From CAVSIS01 sp963814875 (GTDB lineage Bacteria; Acidobacteriota; Thermoanaerobaculia; Thermoanaerobaculales; Sulfomarinibacteraceae), in assembly GCA_963814875.1 (NCBI GenBank), contig CAWFFJ010000017.1, forward strand, positions 1 to 64,000: a DNA stretch of 64,000 bases, in the 5' to 3' direction. The translations under genes and the position numbers were made by a program. Positions 1-7,678 of the stretch are shown piece by piece. Positions within the stretch are counted from its first letter, which is position 1, and every line of letters starts with the position of its first letter. The notes beneath the pieces were generated by a model. It was not told the DNA's origin, did not search any database, and saw nothing but the letters and a program-made list of their open reading frames with translations.

Positions 1-13
1 CGTTGCGACAGCC

Positions 14-81
14 GTAGGGGCGGAGCTTGTCTCCGCCCGGTTCGAATCGCGGCACGGGAGCAGACAAGCTGCTCCCCTACG
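14..81. repeat. Composite double-hairpin repeat (GTAGGGG...CCCCTAC)
   Basis: The element opens with GTAGGGG and closes with CCCCTAC. It holds two hairpins in opposite orientation: GGGCGGAG-CTTGT-CTCCGCCC, then GGGAGCAG-ACAAG-CTGCTCCC, joined by about 15 bp. The same architecture recurs at 2213-2281, 6309-6385, 6420-6496, 7305-7402 and 14206-14272. A related half-element starts at 137, just before the first gene. No transposase is nearby. Confidence 0.85.
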
Positions 82-92
82 ATCGCCAGGTG

Positions 93-124
93 CGAGAAGC
101 AAGACGCAAGACGCGAGACGTTTC
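93..124. repeat. AGACGCN heptamer array
   Basis: Short degenerate tandem array with a 7-bp period (AGAAGCA, AGACGCA, AGACGCG, AGACG). It is one of about a dozen such arrays in intergenic DNA of this window. No coding function is apparent. Confidence 0.75.
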
Positions 125-149
125 GCGACAGCGGTCGTAGGGGCGGCGC

Positions 150-2131
150 GTGAGCAGCCCCTCCGAACCGACTGAGGCGATTCGGGTCTCCCCACGACCC
201 GCGTGGGTCCGCTTCTTCAGCCGCCGCGCTGCAGTACCTCCTCGACCTGCTCGTGCTGGTGGCGGCGTTCATCCTCGCCTACGGGCTCCGATTCGACTTT
301 GCGCCGCCGTACGACGTCCGCATGCGGGCCCTCAGCCAAATCGCCTATATCGTCCTGCTGCAGTTTCTTGCACTCCACCTCTCTGGCGTGTACTCGTTCG
401 TGTGGCGGTACGTGGGCCTGCGCGAGGTCTCGGCCTTCCTTCGCGCGGCGCTGTGGTCCGTTCCTGCCGGTCATCGTGCTGCGGTTCGCCCTGCCGGCGA
501 GCTACGGCACCTGGAAGGTCCCGATCTCGGTCGCCATCATGGACACCCTCCTCGCCTTCGGGGGCGTGCTCGCGATCCGGGTCTTCCGCCGGGTCGTGTT
601 CGAGCGCTACGAGCGCGGCCTTCACGCGTCGGACGGCAACGGCCACGCGGCGAAGAGGGTGCTGCTGGTCGGCGCCGGGCGGGCGGGCAACCTCGCCGCC
701 AAGGAGATCCAGGACCGGGTCGACCTCGGCCTGTCCATCGTCGGCTTCGTGGACGACGACCGCGAGAAGCACGGCTCGGTCATGCAGGGCGTCAGGGTCC
801 TCGGGGCGACCGCCGACCTGCCGACGCTGGTCGCCGACCTCGACATCGACCACGTCATCATCACGATCGCCCAGGCCACGCGTGATCAGCTGCGGCAGAT
901 CGTCGAGGTCTGCGAGAGCATCCCGATCAAGATGCGGATCATCCCCGGCCTGTACGAGATCCTCGGCGGCAAGGTCGAGGTCTCGAGGATCCGCGACGTC
1001 GACATCGAGGACCTGCTCGGGCGCGAGCCGGTGCAGCTCGAAGAGGGCCAGATCCGCACGTTCCTGGCCGGCAAGACAATCATGGTCACCGGCGCCGGCG
1101 GCTCGATCGGCTCGGAGCTGGTGCGTCAGGTCGCGCGCTTCGGCGCCGGTCGCGTGCTCCTGGTTGAGCGGGCCGAGAACGCCCTGTTCGTGATCCACCG
1201 CGAGCTGCGTGAGCACTGGGAGCAGCTCGACTGCGTGCCGCTCGTCGCCGACATCGCCGACCTCGAGCGCATGCGCCGTCTGCTCGCCGTTCACAAGCCG
1301 AGCGTCATCGTGCACGCCGCCGCCCACAAGCACGTGCCGATGATGGAGTCCAACCCGTGCGAGGCGATCAAGAACAACAGCCTCGCCACGGCGCGGCTCG
1401 GCGAGCTCGCCGGGGAGGCCGGGGTCGAGGCGTTCATCCTCATCTCGACCGACAAGGCGGTGCGCCCGACCTCGGTGATGGGTGCGTCGAAGCGGCTCGC
1501 GGAGATCGCGGTGGAGCGGCTCAACCAGCGCTTCGCGACCCGGTTCGTCGCGGTGCGATTCGGCAACGTCATGGGGTCTGCGGGCTCGGTGATCCCGATC
1601 TTCCGCGACCAGATCCTCCACGGCGGCCCGGTGACCGTGACCCACCCGGACATGGTCCGCTACTTCATGACGATCCCCGAGGCGTCGCAGCTCGTGCTGC
1701 AGGCCGGCGCGATGGGCAACGGCGGCGAGATCTTCATCCTCGACATGGGCGAGCCGGTGCGGATCCTCGACCTCGCCCAGGAGATGATCCGGCTCTTCGG
1801 CCTGCGTCCGTACGAGGACGTCGACATCGCCATCACCGGCATCCGGCCCGGCGAGAAGCTCTACGAGGAGCTCCAGACGACCGGCGAGACGATTGCCAAG
1901 ACGCGCCATCCCAAGATCTTCATCGGCAACCTCACGCCGAGCTGGAGCGGCGACTACGAGGACTCGCTGCGACGGCTCGAAGAACTTGCCGTGGACAGCC
2001 AGGAGGGAGCCCTGCGCCAGCTCCTCAACTCGCTGCTGCCCGAGGCGCGGATCTACCTCCCTCCGACCGTCAAGCGGTCTGGCTCGACCCGGATACCGGA
2101 GGAGCTCAGGCCCGCGAAGCGGGCCGGTTAG
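150..2131 (+). CDS. CapD/FlaA1-type nucleotide-sugar epimerase/dehydratase, frameshifted near the 5' end
   Basis: Membrane-anchored polysaccharide biosynthesis protein of the CapD/WbpM/FlaA1 family, which converts UDP-GlcNAc-type sugars for surface glycans. The catalytic half is intact in the frame that ends at 2131: NAD-binding TGAGGSIG, STDKAVRP, VMGASKR with the family's Met in place of the usual SDR Tyr, and YFMTIPEA. A CoA-binding-like Rossmann domain (GAGRAGNLAAKEI) precedes it. The N-terminal membrane region is split over three frames. A GTG start at 150 gives a plausible leader, the first helix (LVLVAAFILAYGLRF) lies in the next frame from about 225, and the protein returns to the 2131 frame at about 458. 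Each junction is explained by one extra base. As given, the longest single frame is 203-2131. Either sequence error or a decaying gene. Confidence 0.85.
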
Positions 2132-2281
2132 GGGTGAGGAGTGAGGAGTGAGGGGTGGCGGCGAGTGTCGGCATTCGTAGGGGAGCCCCGTGTTGTGATC
2201 TCGATTCCGGTCGTAGGGGAGCAGCCTTGCCTGCTCCCGTGTGATGAATCAGACCGGGCGCACGTAAGGTGCGCCTCTACG
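2132..2281. repeat. AGTGAGG heptamers plus composite hairpin
   Basis: Directly after the epimerase stop are GTGAGGA-type heptamers (2135-2160). From 2213 to 2281 there is a composite hairpin whose first stem is GGGAGCAG/CTGCTCCC and whose second is GGGCGCAC/GTGCGCCT. A partial GTAGGGG motif lies at 2176. The interval 2282-2497 contains no gene I can support. Confidence 0.8.
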
Positions 2282-2497
2282 CCCCCGCCGCGGTAAGCGA
2301 TTCAACGAGTGCGATGCCTGTTCGATGGCGAGGTGACTTCGACAACGGGTGATACGATGCCGCCTCGAGCCCGCTGCCGGGCCTGGGAGCGCATGGGCAA
2401 GAACCACCTCCATCCGCGTTGCGAGCCGCGGCGGTTTCGCGTTGTGCGGGACCCCGCGAGTCGACGCTCCTGCGGCACCGTGGCCTTGAGCTGAACC

Positions 2498-3085
2498 GTG
2501 CGCGCGATGGCTCGGTCGCCCATTGTGGCATCGCTCTTTAATGTCGGGTACGGCAGCGCCCTACTCTTACTGGCTGTGGCTCCACGCCTGCCCACCCTTC
2601 CCGCGCCCTTTACCGACCTCGATGCTCACGCCGTGGCCTACGGCATGGAGGCCGTGCTGCTGTACTGGCTCGGCTGCTCCTGGTTTGTGACGCCAGCCTC
2701 CGCGGTGCTCGCCTGGCTGGGAGCGAACTGCTTTGGCGTGTGCACCGAGATCCTGCAGCAGCTCGTACCTAGCCGTGCCTCCGAGGCTCGCGACCTGGCT
2801 GCTGACCTCTTCGGGGTGACAATGGCTGTTGTCGCTCTCTTGCTGGCGCGGAGAGTCCCAGCGCTGGTTCGCGACCCTTGGGGGCCGGCTCGCTCCACCC
2901 ACGAGGGGTGTGCCTGCCGGCCCGAGCGGCCCGAAGTAGGAGGGCGCGGATGGAAAGTACCTCTCTCGACTCGACCTGCATCTACTGCCGCGAGAGCATC
3001 AAGCCCGGCGCCCGACGCTGCCCCCATTGCCAGAGCTGGCAGTCGCGGTGGGCGGCGGACAGCGCCAATCCGAGGCTCGAACTGA
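2498..3085 (+). CDS. VanZ-like membrane protein
   Basis: Small VanZ-family membrane protein of unknown biochemical role; the family is named for a teicoplanin-resistance accessory gene but is mostly uncharacterised. The family pattern is visible: an AHAVAYG motif after the first membrane segment, then GVCTEILQQLVPSR and ARDLAADLFGV, with hydrophobic segments at about residues 12-28, 48-63, 67-83 and 103-117. The start may be GTG at 2498 or ATG at 2507. The last 60 or so residues are Arg/Pro/Ser-rich, resemble no membrane protein and overlap the next gene by 136 bp in another frame. The true C-terminus was therefore probably near 2890 and a frameshift may have removed the stop. Confidence 0.7.
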   Translation: MRAMARSPIVASLFNVGYGSALLLLAVAPRLPTLPAPFTDLDAHAVAYGMEAVLLYWLGCSWFVTPASAVLAWLGANCFGVCTEILQQLVPSRASEARDLAADLFGVTMAVVALLLARRVPALVRDPWGPARSTHEGCACRPERPEVGGRGWKVPLSTRPASTAARASSPAPDAAPIARAGSRGGRRTAPIRGSN

Positions 3086-3489
3086 CGTTGGTTGCGGTCG
3101 GGCTAGTGGTGCTGGCCGGACTTGTCCTGGTTTGGGCGCTGGGAGGTCTCGACCGCTCGGCGGCCGAGGCTCAGGCCGACCCGGCGATCGACCTGATGGT
3201 CACAGAGGCGAGCGTCGTTCCTGGCGAGCCGGGCGCTGGAGCAAGATTGGCGGTGGTCGGGACGATCGTGAACCAGGGTGAGATCGGTTGGAGAAGCCCT
3301 TACCTCCAGGTCGAGCTGTACGACGAGACCGGTGCGTTGGTGGACAACTTCTCGGCGCGGGCAGGGGCACTTTTCATCCCCGCCCATTCCGAGAGCACGT
3401 TCAAGGTGGTCGATCGCGTCAACCTGCGCGAGCCTTCGCAGTACGCACGGTGCGAGGTCTCCGTTCGCTGGGCAGACAGGGTCCGGTAG
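2950..3489 (+). CDS. Zinc-ribbon, single-pass membrane protein with FxLYD-like domain
   Basis: A protein of 179 residues. It has an N-terminal zinc ribbon (CIYC then CPHC about 15 residues later), one transmembrane helix at about residues 42-62, and an extracytoplasmic domain with GTIVNQGE and LQVELYDETG that resembles the FxLYD family. The ATG at 2950 was chosen because an AGGAGG site sits about 8 bp upstream; longer frames from 2878 lack support. Function is unknown; such proteins are often predicted to sense or bind at the envelope. It overlaps the tail of the VanZ-like frame, so the two may be an operon. Confidence 0.7.
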   Translation: MESTSLDSTCIYCRESIKPGARRCPHCQSWQSRWAADSANPRLELTLVAVGLVVLAGLVLVWALGGLDRSAAEAQADPAIDLMVTEASVVPGEPGAGARLAVVGTIVNQGEIGWRSPYLQVELYDETGALVDNFSARAGALFIPAHSESTFKVVDRVNLREPSQYARCEVSVRWADRVR

Positions 3490-3492
3490 GCG

Positions 3493-3735
3493 AGCGGCGA
3501 AGCCGTTTGGCGGCTTTGCCGCCGGTGAAGAGTCAAGAGAAAAGAGTGAAGAGTGCGCGGGCGTGCCGCTGGTGAGGGGTCAGGAGTGAGGGGTGAGGGG
3601 TGGCGACGCGAGACGCGCCGGGGCGCAAGACGTTCTGGCAGGCGAGACGCTAGACGCGAGGCGGGCGGCTGCGCCGGTGGTGAGGAGTCAGGAGTGAGGA
3701 GTGAGGGGGAGGGGCGCGAGACGTTAGAAGCTAGG
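3493..3735. repeat. Hairpin plus mixed heptamer arrays
   Basis: A hairpin with arms built on GGCGGCGAAGCCG (3493-3523) is followed at once by GGTGAAGAGTCAAG. Further AGTGAGG/AGTCAGG arrays follow (3570-3602 and 3678-3712), alternating with AGACGCN units (3604-3662 and 3716-3731). This fills the interval between the zinc-ribbon gene and the HepT-like gene. Confidence 0.75.
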
Positions 3736-3756
3736 TTGAGGGTGTAGACGCATCCC

Positions 3757-4145
3757 TCAGATTGCCGTCCGGCGCTCCATGCGCTCGAGGATCTCGTGCA
3801 TGAGCGCCGCATGCGCAGGCAGGCGCGAGAAGATGGCCTGGGCGATCTCCTCGTGGTAGGTGTGGACCGTCAGGTTGCGGTCGTCCACCATTGCCAGTGC
3901 GGCGGCGGTTTCGGCGGGGTCCAGCACGCCGACGGCGCCGAGGTCCGCAGGCAGCTCCGGGGTGAGGCACACTGCGCACCCTCGTTCTGTTCGAGCCAGG
4001 AACGGCAGACCTTCCACAGCGCTTCGAAACTGAATTCAAACCGCTGGATACTGCCATCGCGCTCGAGAGGGGATGGGGTCTCCAAAGCAAGTGCGTCCTC
4101 GAGGGTCCGCAACGCGCCTGAAGCGCTCTCCAGGCGGGCTCTCAC
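3757..4145 (-). CDS. HI0074/HepT-like nucleotidyltransferase partner, frameshifted
   Basis: Partner protein of a minimal nucleotidyltransferase (HI0074 family, HEPN-like four-helix fold). The N-terminal half reads from GTG at 4145 and contains IQRFEFSFEALWK and a CASPRS segment. The C-terminal half continues in another frame with DPAETAAALAMVDDRN, LTVHTYHEE and LPAHAALMHEILERM, ending at 3757. The switch lies near 3925-3940 and needs a single-base change. The gene starts inside the stop of the upstream nucleotidyltransferase (GTGA, 4142-4145), a coupling typical of these pairs. If the frameshift is real, this HEPN-type partner is inactive. Confidence 0.75.
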
Positions 4146-4423
4146 GATGTCCAGTTGACCCCCTCTTGCCGAGCCGCGGCGCGCAGGCCGGCGCTCGCTT
4201 CGGCCAGGTCCACGACATCCACCGTGAACGGGATAAGACTTTCCTCTAGGCGCTCGCGCAATTCGGCAAGCAACATCTTGGGGATGGGCTGGCCATGCCC
4301 GTCCAGGGCGACGTCGATGTCGGACTGGGGCCGGGCGTCGCCGCGGGCTCGCGATCCGATCAGGTAGGCGGCTATCTCACGATTTTCGATGGCCTCGAGA
4401 ACGAGTCGTCGCACCTCCTCCAT
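4142..4423 (-). CDS. MNT-type minimal nucleotidyltransferase (MntA-like)
   Basis: Minimal nucleotidyltransferase of 93 residues. The signature GSRARGDARPQSDIDVALD gives the G-S and D-x-D metal ligands, and a later Asp in FTVDVVDL fits the third carboxylate. In characterised HEPN/MNT pairs such proteins neutralise the HEPN partner by nucleotidylation; that role is inferred here from family and neighbour. I placed the start at the ATG at 4423 because it gives the normal family length. The longer frame to 4666 runs through intergenic repeats. Confidence 0.8.
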   Translation of the reverse strand: MEEVRRLVLEAIENREIAAYLIGSRARGDARPQSDIDVALDGHGQPIPKMLLAELRERLEESLIPFTVDVVDLAEASAGLRAAARQEGVNWTS

Positions 4424-4602
4424 AGCCCAGCGTTCGATGTCGAGTCCCGGACGGGGACGAAGCCGCCCGGCCTGCAACACGAGCGGTCCAACAATGATGG
4501 AATCTGTGCTGCTTACCACGACAGAATCGTAGCCTCGTCCAAGCGGGAGGTCAACGTGAAGGCGCACAACGGGTGTCTCGCCCGCCAGAGTGGTATTTCC
4601 GG

Positions 4603-4752
4603 TCGTGGGGGCGCAGCTTGACTGTTCCCGCTGGGAAACCGTTGGAAGATCACCGGGCGCACGCAAGGTGCGCCCCTACGAGGGCCCGTCGGAATCGGGC
4701 GGAGACAAGCTCCGCCCCTACGCCCCGTCCCTCCCGACGTCGCGCCCCTACG
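4603..4752. repeat. Cluster of composite hairpin repeats
   Basis: Contains a degenerate left half (4603-4630), then GGGCGCAC-GCAAG-GTGCGCCC with CCCCTACG (to 4680), then GGGCGGAG-ACAAG-CTCCGCCC with CCCCTACG (to 4722), and a last GCCCCTACG ending at 4752. It abuts the 3' end of hutH. The rest of the 4424-4747 interval holds no supportable gene. Confidence 0.8.
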
Positions 4753-6265
4753 ACGGCTGAGGCCTTCCGCCGAGGGACGGCAGGAGCCTTGCCGCCGCCT
4801 CGATGTCGGGGGCGAACGGGCGGTCGTCGTGCAGCGTCGGGACCGACTCGCGCAGCTTGGCGATCACGTCCTCGAGCGCGTCGGAGGTCCGCAGCGGGCG
4901 GCGGAACTCGAGCGCCTGGGCAGCGCCGAGCAGCTCCATCGCCAGCACTTGGTTGAGCATCTCGACGATCCGCGCGAGCTTGCGCGCGGCCCACGTCGAC
5001 ATGGAGACGTGGTCCTCCTGCCCGGCGGAGGTCGGGATCGAGTCGACCGACGCGGGGTGGGCGAGGGTCTTGCACTCGCTGACCAGGGCCGCCGCCGAGA
5101 CCTGAACCATCATGAACCCCGAGTTGAGGCCGGGATCAGGGGTCAGGAAGCGCGGCAGGCCGGACAGCGACGTGTCGACGAGGCGGGCGAGGCGGCGCTC
5201 GGAGATCGAGGCCAGGTCGGTGAGCGCGATCGCCAGGTAGTCGAGGACGGCCGCCACGGGCGCACCGTGAAAGTTGCCGCCCGAGATCACCCGTCCGTCA
5301 GGGAACACCATCGGATTGTCGGTCGCGGAGTTGAGCTCGATCGACAGCACGCGGGACGTGTGCTCGAGGGCGTCCCGCGAGGCGCCGTGGACCTGGGGCG
5401 AGCAGCGCAGGGAGTAGGCGTCCTGGACCCGCCCGCACTCGCGGTGGGACTCGCGCACCGCGGAGCCGTCCAGAAGCTCCTTGAGTCGCGCCGCGCTGGC
5501 CACCTGACCAGGATGGGGGCGCGCAGCGTGCACCGCGGGGTCGAAGGCCGCGTCGGTTCCGGCGAGCGCGTCGAGCGTGATGGCGCACACGACGTCGGCC
5601 GCCTCCACGAGCCGCGCCGCGTCGGCCACGGCGAGGGTCGCGACGGCAGCGGTGGCCTGGGTCCCGTTGATCAGGGCGAGGCCCTCCTTGGGCGCGAGCA
5701 CGAACGGCTCGATCCCGGCGCGCTCGAGCGCAGTCCCGCCGGGCATGCGCTCGCCGTCGAGCACCGCCTCGCCCTCGCCGACCAGCACCAGGGCCAGGTG
5801 GGCGAGGGGCGCGAGGTCGCCCGAAGCGCCCACCGAGCCCTGGCTGGGCACCACGGGGTGGACGCCGGCGTTGAGCAGGTCGAGCACCCCCTGGGCGAGG
5901 TCCGGCCTGCAGCCGGCGAAGCCGGTCGCGAGCACGTTGGCGCGCAGCAGGAGCATCGCTCGCACGACGTCTTCGGGGAACGGCTCACCGACCCCGCAGG
6001 CGTGGGAGCGCAGGAGGTTGAGCTGGAGCCGGTCGAGCTGGTCGTCGGAGATCCGGACATCGGCGAGCTTGCCGAAGCCGGTGTTGACGCCGTAGACGAC
6101 CTTGCCCGACGCCAGGATGTCCTCGATGACGCGGCGCGTATCCGCCATCCGCTCGACGGCAGACTCGGCAAGCCGCACGCGGGCGCCGTGGCGAGCTACG
6201 CGCTCGACGTCGTGGATGGTCAGAGTTCTGCCGTCGATGACCAGCTCGTGTTGCTGTGCTGCCAC
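4748..6265 (-). CDS. hutH: Histidine ammonia-lyase
   Basis: Cytoplasmic lyase that removes ammonia from L-histidine to give urocanate, the first step of histidine degradation. At 505 residues it matches the family length. The MIO cofactor triad Ala-Ser-Gly is at residues 147-149 in GSVGASGDLAPL, and the active-site loop YGVNTGFG is near residue 58. The C-terminal half has the expected QEDHVSM motif. No other hut genes are adjacent, so it appears to stand alone, with repeat clusters on both sides. Phenylalanine or tyrosine lyase activity cannot be excluded from sequence alone, but the overall match favours HutH. Confidence 0.93.
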   Translation of the reverse strand: MAAQQHELVIDGRTLTIHDVERVARHGARVRLAESAVERMADTRRVIEDILASGKVVYGVNTGFGKLADVRISDDQLDRLQLNLLRSHACGVGEPFPEDVVRAMLLLRANVLATGFAGCRPDLAQGVLDLLNAGVHPVVPSQGSVGASGDLAPLAHLALVLVGEGEAVLDGERMPGGTALERAGIEPFVLAPKEGLALINGTQATAAVATLAVADAARLVEAADVVCAITLDALAGTDAAFDPAVHAARPHPGQVASAARLKELLDGSAVRESHRECGRVQDAYSLRCSPQVHGASRDALEHTSRVLSIELNSATDNPMVFPDGRVISGGNFHGAPVAAVLDYLAIALTDLASISERRLARLVDTSLSGLPRFLTPDPGLNSGFMMVQVSAAALVSECKTLAHPASVDSIPTSAGQEDHVSMSTWAARKLARIVEMLNQVLAMELLGAAQALEFRRPLRTSDALEDVIAKLRESVPTLHDDRPFAPDIEAAARLLPSLGGRPQPS

Positions 6266-6285
6266 GATGACCTCCGTGTGATGAG

Positions 6286-6496
6286 GCGCGAGAGGCTAGA
6301 TGCTAGACGTAGGGGCGGAGCTTGTCTCCGCCCGGTGGGGCCGACCCGAACCGTAGCACGGGAGCAGACAAGCTGCTCCCCTACGACCGAATCGGGTTGG
6401 CGATACCACCAGAACGGTCGTAGGGGCGGAGCTTGTCTCCGCCCGGTGGGGCCGGCCCGAACCGCGGCACGGGAGCAGACAAGCTGCTCCCCTACG
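6286..6496. repeat. Two tandem composite double-hairpin repeats
   Basis: After a short AGACGCN stretch (6286-6309), two nearly identical composites lie at 6309-6385 and 6420-6496. Each is 77 bp with the same two stems (GGGCGGAG/CTCCGCCC and GGGAGCAG/CTGCTCCC), and they differ at only a few spacer positions. They sit between the 5' end of hutH and the toxin-antitoxin promoter. Confidence 0.88.
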
Positions 6497-6525
6497 CTCG
6501 CATCTGGCTGCGGTCAACCACCATC

Positions 6526-6554
6526 TTGCTATGGCTGGCCGCGTGTACTACATT
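6526..6554 (+). promoter_or_regulatory. Probable promoter of the RHH/PIN operon
   Basis: TTGCTA (6526-6531), a 17-bp spacer and TACATT (6549-6554) lie just before the ATG at 6562. Transcription would start within a few bases of the start codon, giving a very short leader or none. CTAC...GTAG symmetry around 6549-6570 could be the autoregulatory operator usual for RHH antitoxins. Confidence 0.45.
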
Positions 6555-6561
6555 GTCTTAC

Positions 6562-6780
6562 ATGAGTAGCTCGGTCACCGTCCGCCTCGACGACGATCTC
6601 GCACGCGCCCTCGATCGCGTTGCGGCAGCCACCGGAAGGAGTCGCAGCGAGGTCGTACGCGAGGCGCTGCGCCGACAGATCGCCGTGGCGAGGTTTGACA
6701 CGTTGCGGCGCCGCCTCGCACCGCTGGCGGAGGCGCACGGTTGGCTCACCGACGAGGACGTTTTCGACAACGTCTCGTGA
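6562..6780 (+). CDS. Ribbon-helix-helix (CopG-type) antitoxin
   Basis: A 72-residue DNA-binding antitoxin. The N-terminus VTVRLDDDLARALDRVA followed by GRSRSEVVREALR is the classic ribbon-helix-helix fold. The C-terminal tail (about residues 45-72) would wrap the toxin. The start at 6562 is preferred over the longer frame from 6433, whose extra residues come from the hairpin repeats. The stop overlaps the next gene's GTG (GTGA, 6777-6780). It likely represses its own promoter. Confidence 0.85.
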   Translation: MSSSVTVRLDDDLARALDRVAAATGRSRSEVVREALRRQIAVARFDTLRRRLAPLAEAHGWLTDEDVFDNVS

Positions 6781-7214
6781 GGATCTTCCTCGACACCAAC
6801 GTCATCGTCAGCGCCTTCGTGGCACGGGGCCTGTGCGCGGACCTCTTCCGGCTCATCCTGAGCGAGCACGAGTTGCTGGTCGGCGAGGTGGTCCTCGCAG
6901 AGGTCGGAGATGTTCTCCGGAAGAAGCTGGGCGCGCCCGAGGAGGTGGTCCTCGAGCTCGAAACCCTGCTCGGCGAGCAGACGGTCGTGTCCCGACCCTC
7001 CGGGCCGAACGAGATCGTGGTGGCAGATCCCGACGATGCTTGGGTACTGGCTTCAGCGATTGCGGGACAGGCGGACGTGTTGGTAACAGGCGATAGGGAT
7101 CTTCTCGCCGTCGCGTCTGCCGCACCGCTCCCGATCTGGACGCCGCGTCAGCTGTGGGAGGAGTTGCGGCAGGCAGCGAAGCCGCCGGGCGGCTTCGCCG
7201 CCGGTAAAGAGTGA
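6777..7214 (+). CDS. PIN-domain toxin
   Basis: PIN-fold ribonuclease toxin (COG1569-like) of 145 residues. Acidic metal-binding residues are visible in FLDTNVIVSAF at the start, in the EV/AEV segment near residue 40, in DPDDAWVLASA near residue 83, and in TGDRDLL near residue 105. The GTG start overlaps the antitoxin stop, indicating translational coupling. The last residues (AAKPPGGFAAGKE) are encoded by a GGCGGCGAAGCCGCC hairpin and the start of a heptamer array, so repeat DNA forms the C-terminal end. The target RNA is unknown. Confidence 0.85.
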   Translation: MRIFLDTNVIVSAFVARGLCADLFRLILSEHELLVGEVVLAEVGDVLRKKLGAPEEVVLELETLLGEQTVVSRPSGPNEIVVADPDDAWVLASAIAGQADVLVTGDRDLLAVASAAPLPIWTPRQLWEELRQAAKPPGGFAAGKE

Positions 7215-7402
7215 AGAGTCAAGGGTAAAGAGTCAGGCGGCTGCGCCGCCGGTGAGGAGGGAGGAGGTAGGAGTAAGGAGTTGAGGGCACGATAGTTATG
7301 GCTCGTAGGGGAGCAGCTTGCCTGCTCCCGGTGTGGATCCGTAACGATGGTCTGAAGTGCAGCGCGCGTGACCACTGGGCGGACGCGAGGTCCGCCCCTA
7401 CG
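7172..7402. repeat. Hairpin, heptamer arrays and composite repeat
   Basis: The hairpin at 7172-7202 overlaps the PIN gene 3' end. AGTGAAG/AGTCAAG-type heptamers (7202-7283) are interrupted by GGCGGCTGCGCCGCC. A composite repeat spans 7305-7402, with left stem GGGAGCAG/CTGCTCCC and right stem GGGCGGAC/GTCCGCCC. This fills the gap between the toxin gene and the tRNA. Confidence 0.8.
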
Positions 7403-7491
7403 ACGGACAAGTGTCACCATTGCAAGGAGATCGTAAGAGGCCGGGCGGCATTGAGCCGCGCTGGACGGAGCGTGGTGGTGAATCTCTACCA

Positions 7492-7537
7492 GCATCTTTC
7501 GGGGGGCGCGTCCCACGACGCGCCCCCCGAAAGATGC
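7492..7537. terminator. Long perfect hairpin downstream of tRNA-Glu
   Basis: A 21-bp perfect stem with a 4-base loop begins one base past the encoded CCA of the minus-strand tRNA. It is much longer than a usual terminator stem and has no T-run in either direction, so it may stop transcription or mark the tRNA 3' end for processing. Confidence 0.6.
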
Positions 7538-7538
7538 A

Positions 7539-7616
7539 TGGTGACCCCAACGGGATTTGAACCCGTGTTGCCGGCGTGAAAGGCCGGTGTCCTAGACCTG
7601 GCTAGACGATAGGGTC
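7539..7616 (-). tRNA. tRNA-Glu (TTC anticodon)
   Basis: Read on the minus strand, the acceptor stem GACCCTA pairs with TGGGGTC, the D arm contains TCGTCTAGCC, the anticodon loop CTTTCAC carries TTC, and the T arm has GGGTTCAAATCCC. CCA is encoded at 7539-7541. This is the common glutamate isoacceptor for GAA/GAG. It lies downstream of the glycosyltransferase gene on the same strand, with a long hairpin directly after it. Confidence 0.93.
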
Positions 7617-7626
7617 ATGCGGGGTC

Positions 7627-7667
7627 CGGCGCCGCGTGCGGCGACGATCGCCGCACGGCCCGGCGCC
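7627..7667. terminator. GC-rich inverted repeat between glycosyltransferase and tRNA
   Basis: GTGCGGCG (7636-7643) pairs with CGCCGCAC (7649-7656), with outer GGCGCC arms. It lies just past the glycosyltransferase stop and ahead of the tRNA on the same strand. No T-run is present, so a terminator role is only a suggestion. Confidence 0.35.
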
Positions 7668-7678
7668 GATATCCTACC

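Noticed and set aside
6296..6517. Small ORF with repeated RRGAACLLP and RAETSSAPT segments
   Set aside because: The product is the translation of the tandem hairpin repeats. Similar peptides appear wherever the repeat occurs and should not be called proteins.
7298..7579. A 93-residue ORF ending in MVTPTGFEPVLPA
   Set aside because: The end is the antisense of tRNA-Glu, a well-known source of false proteins, and the start lies in a hairpin repeat.
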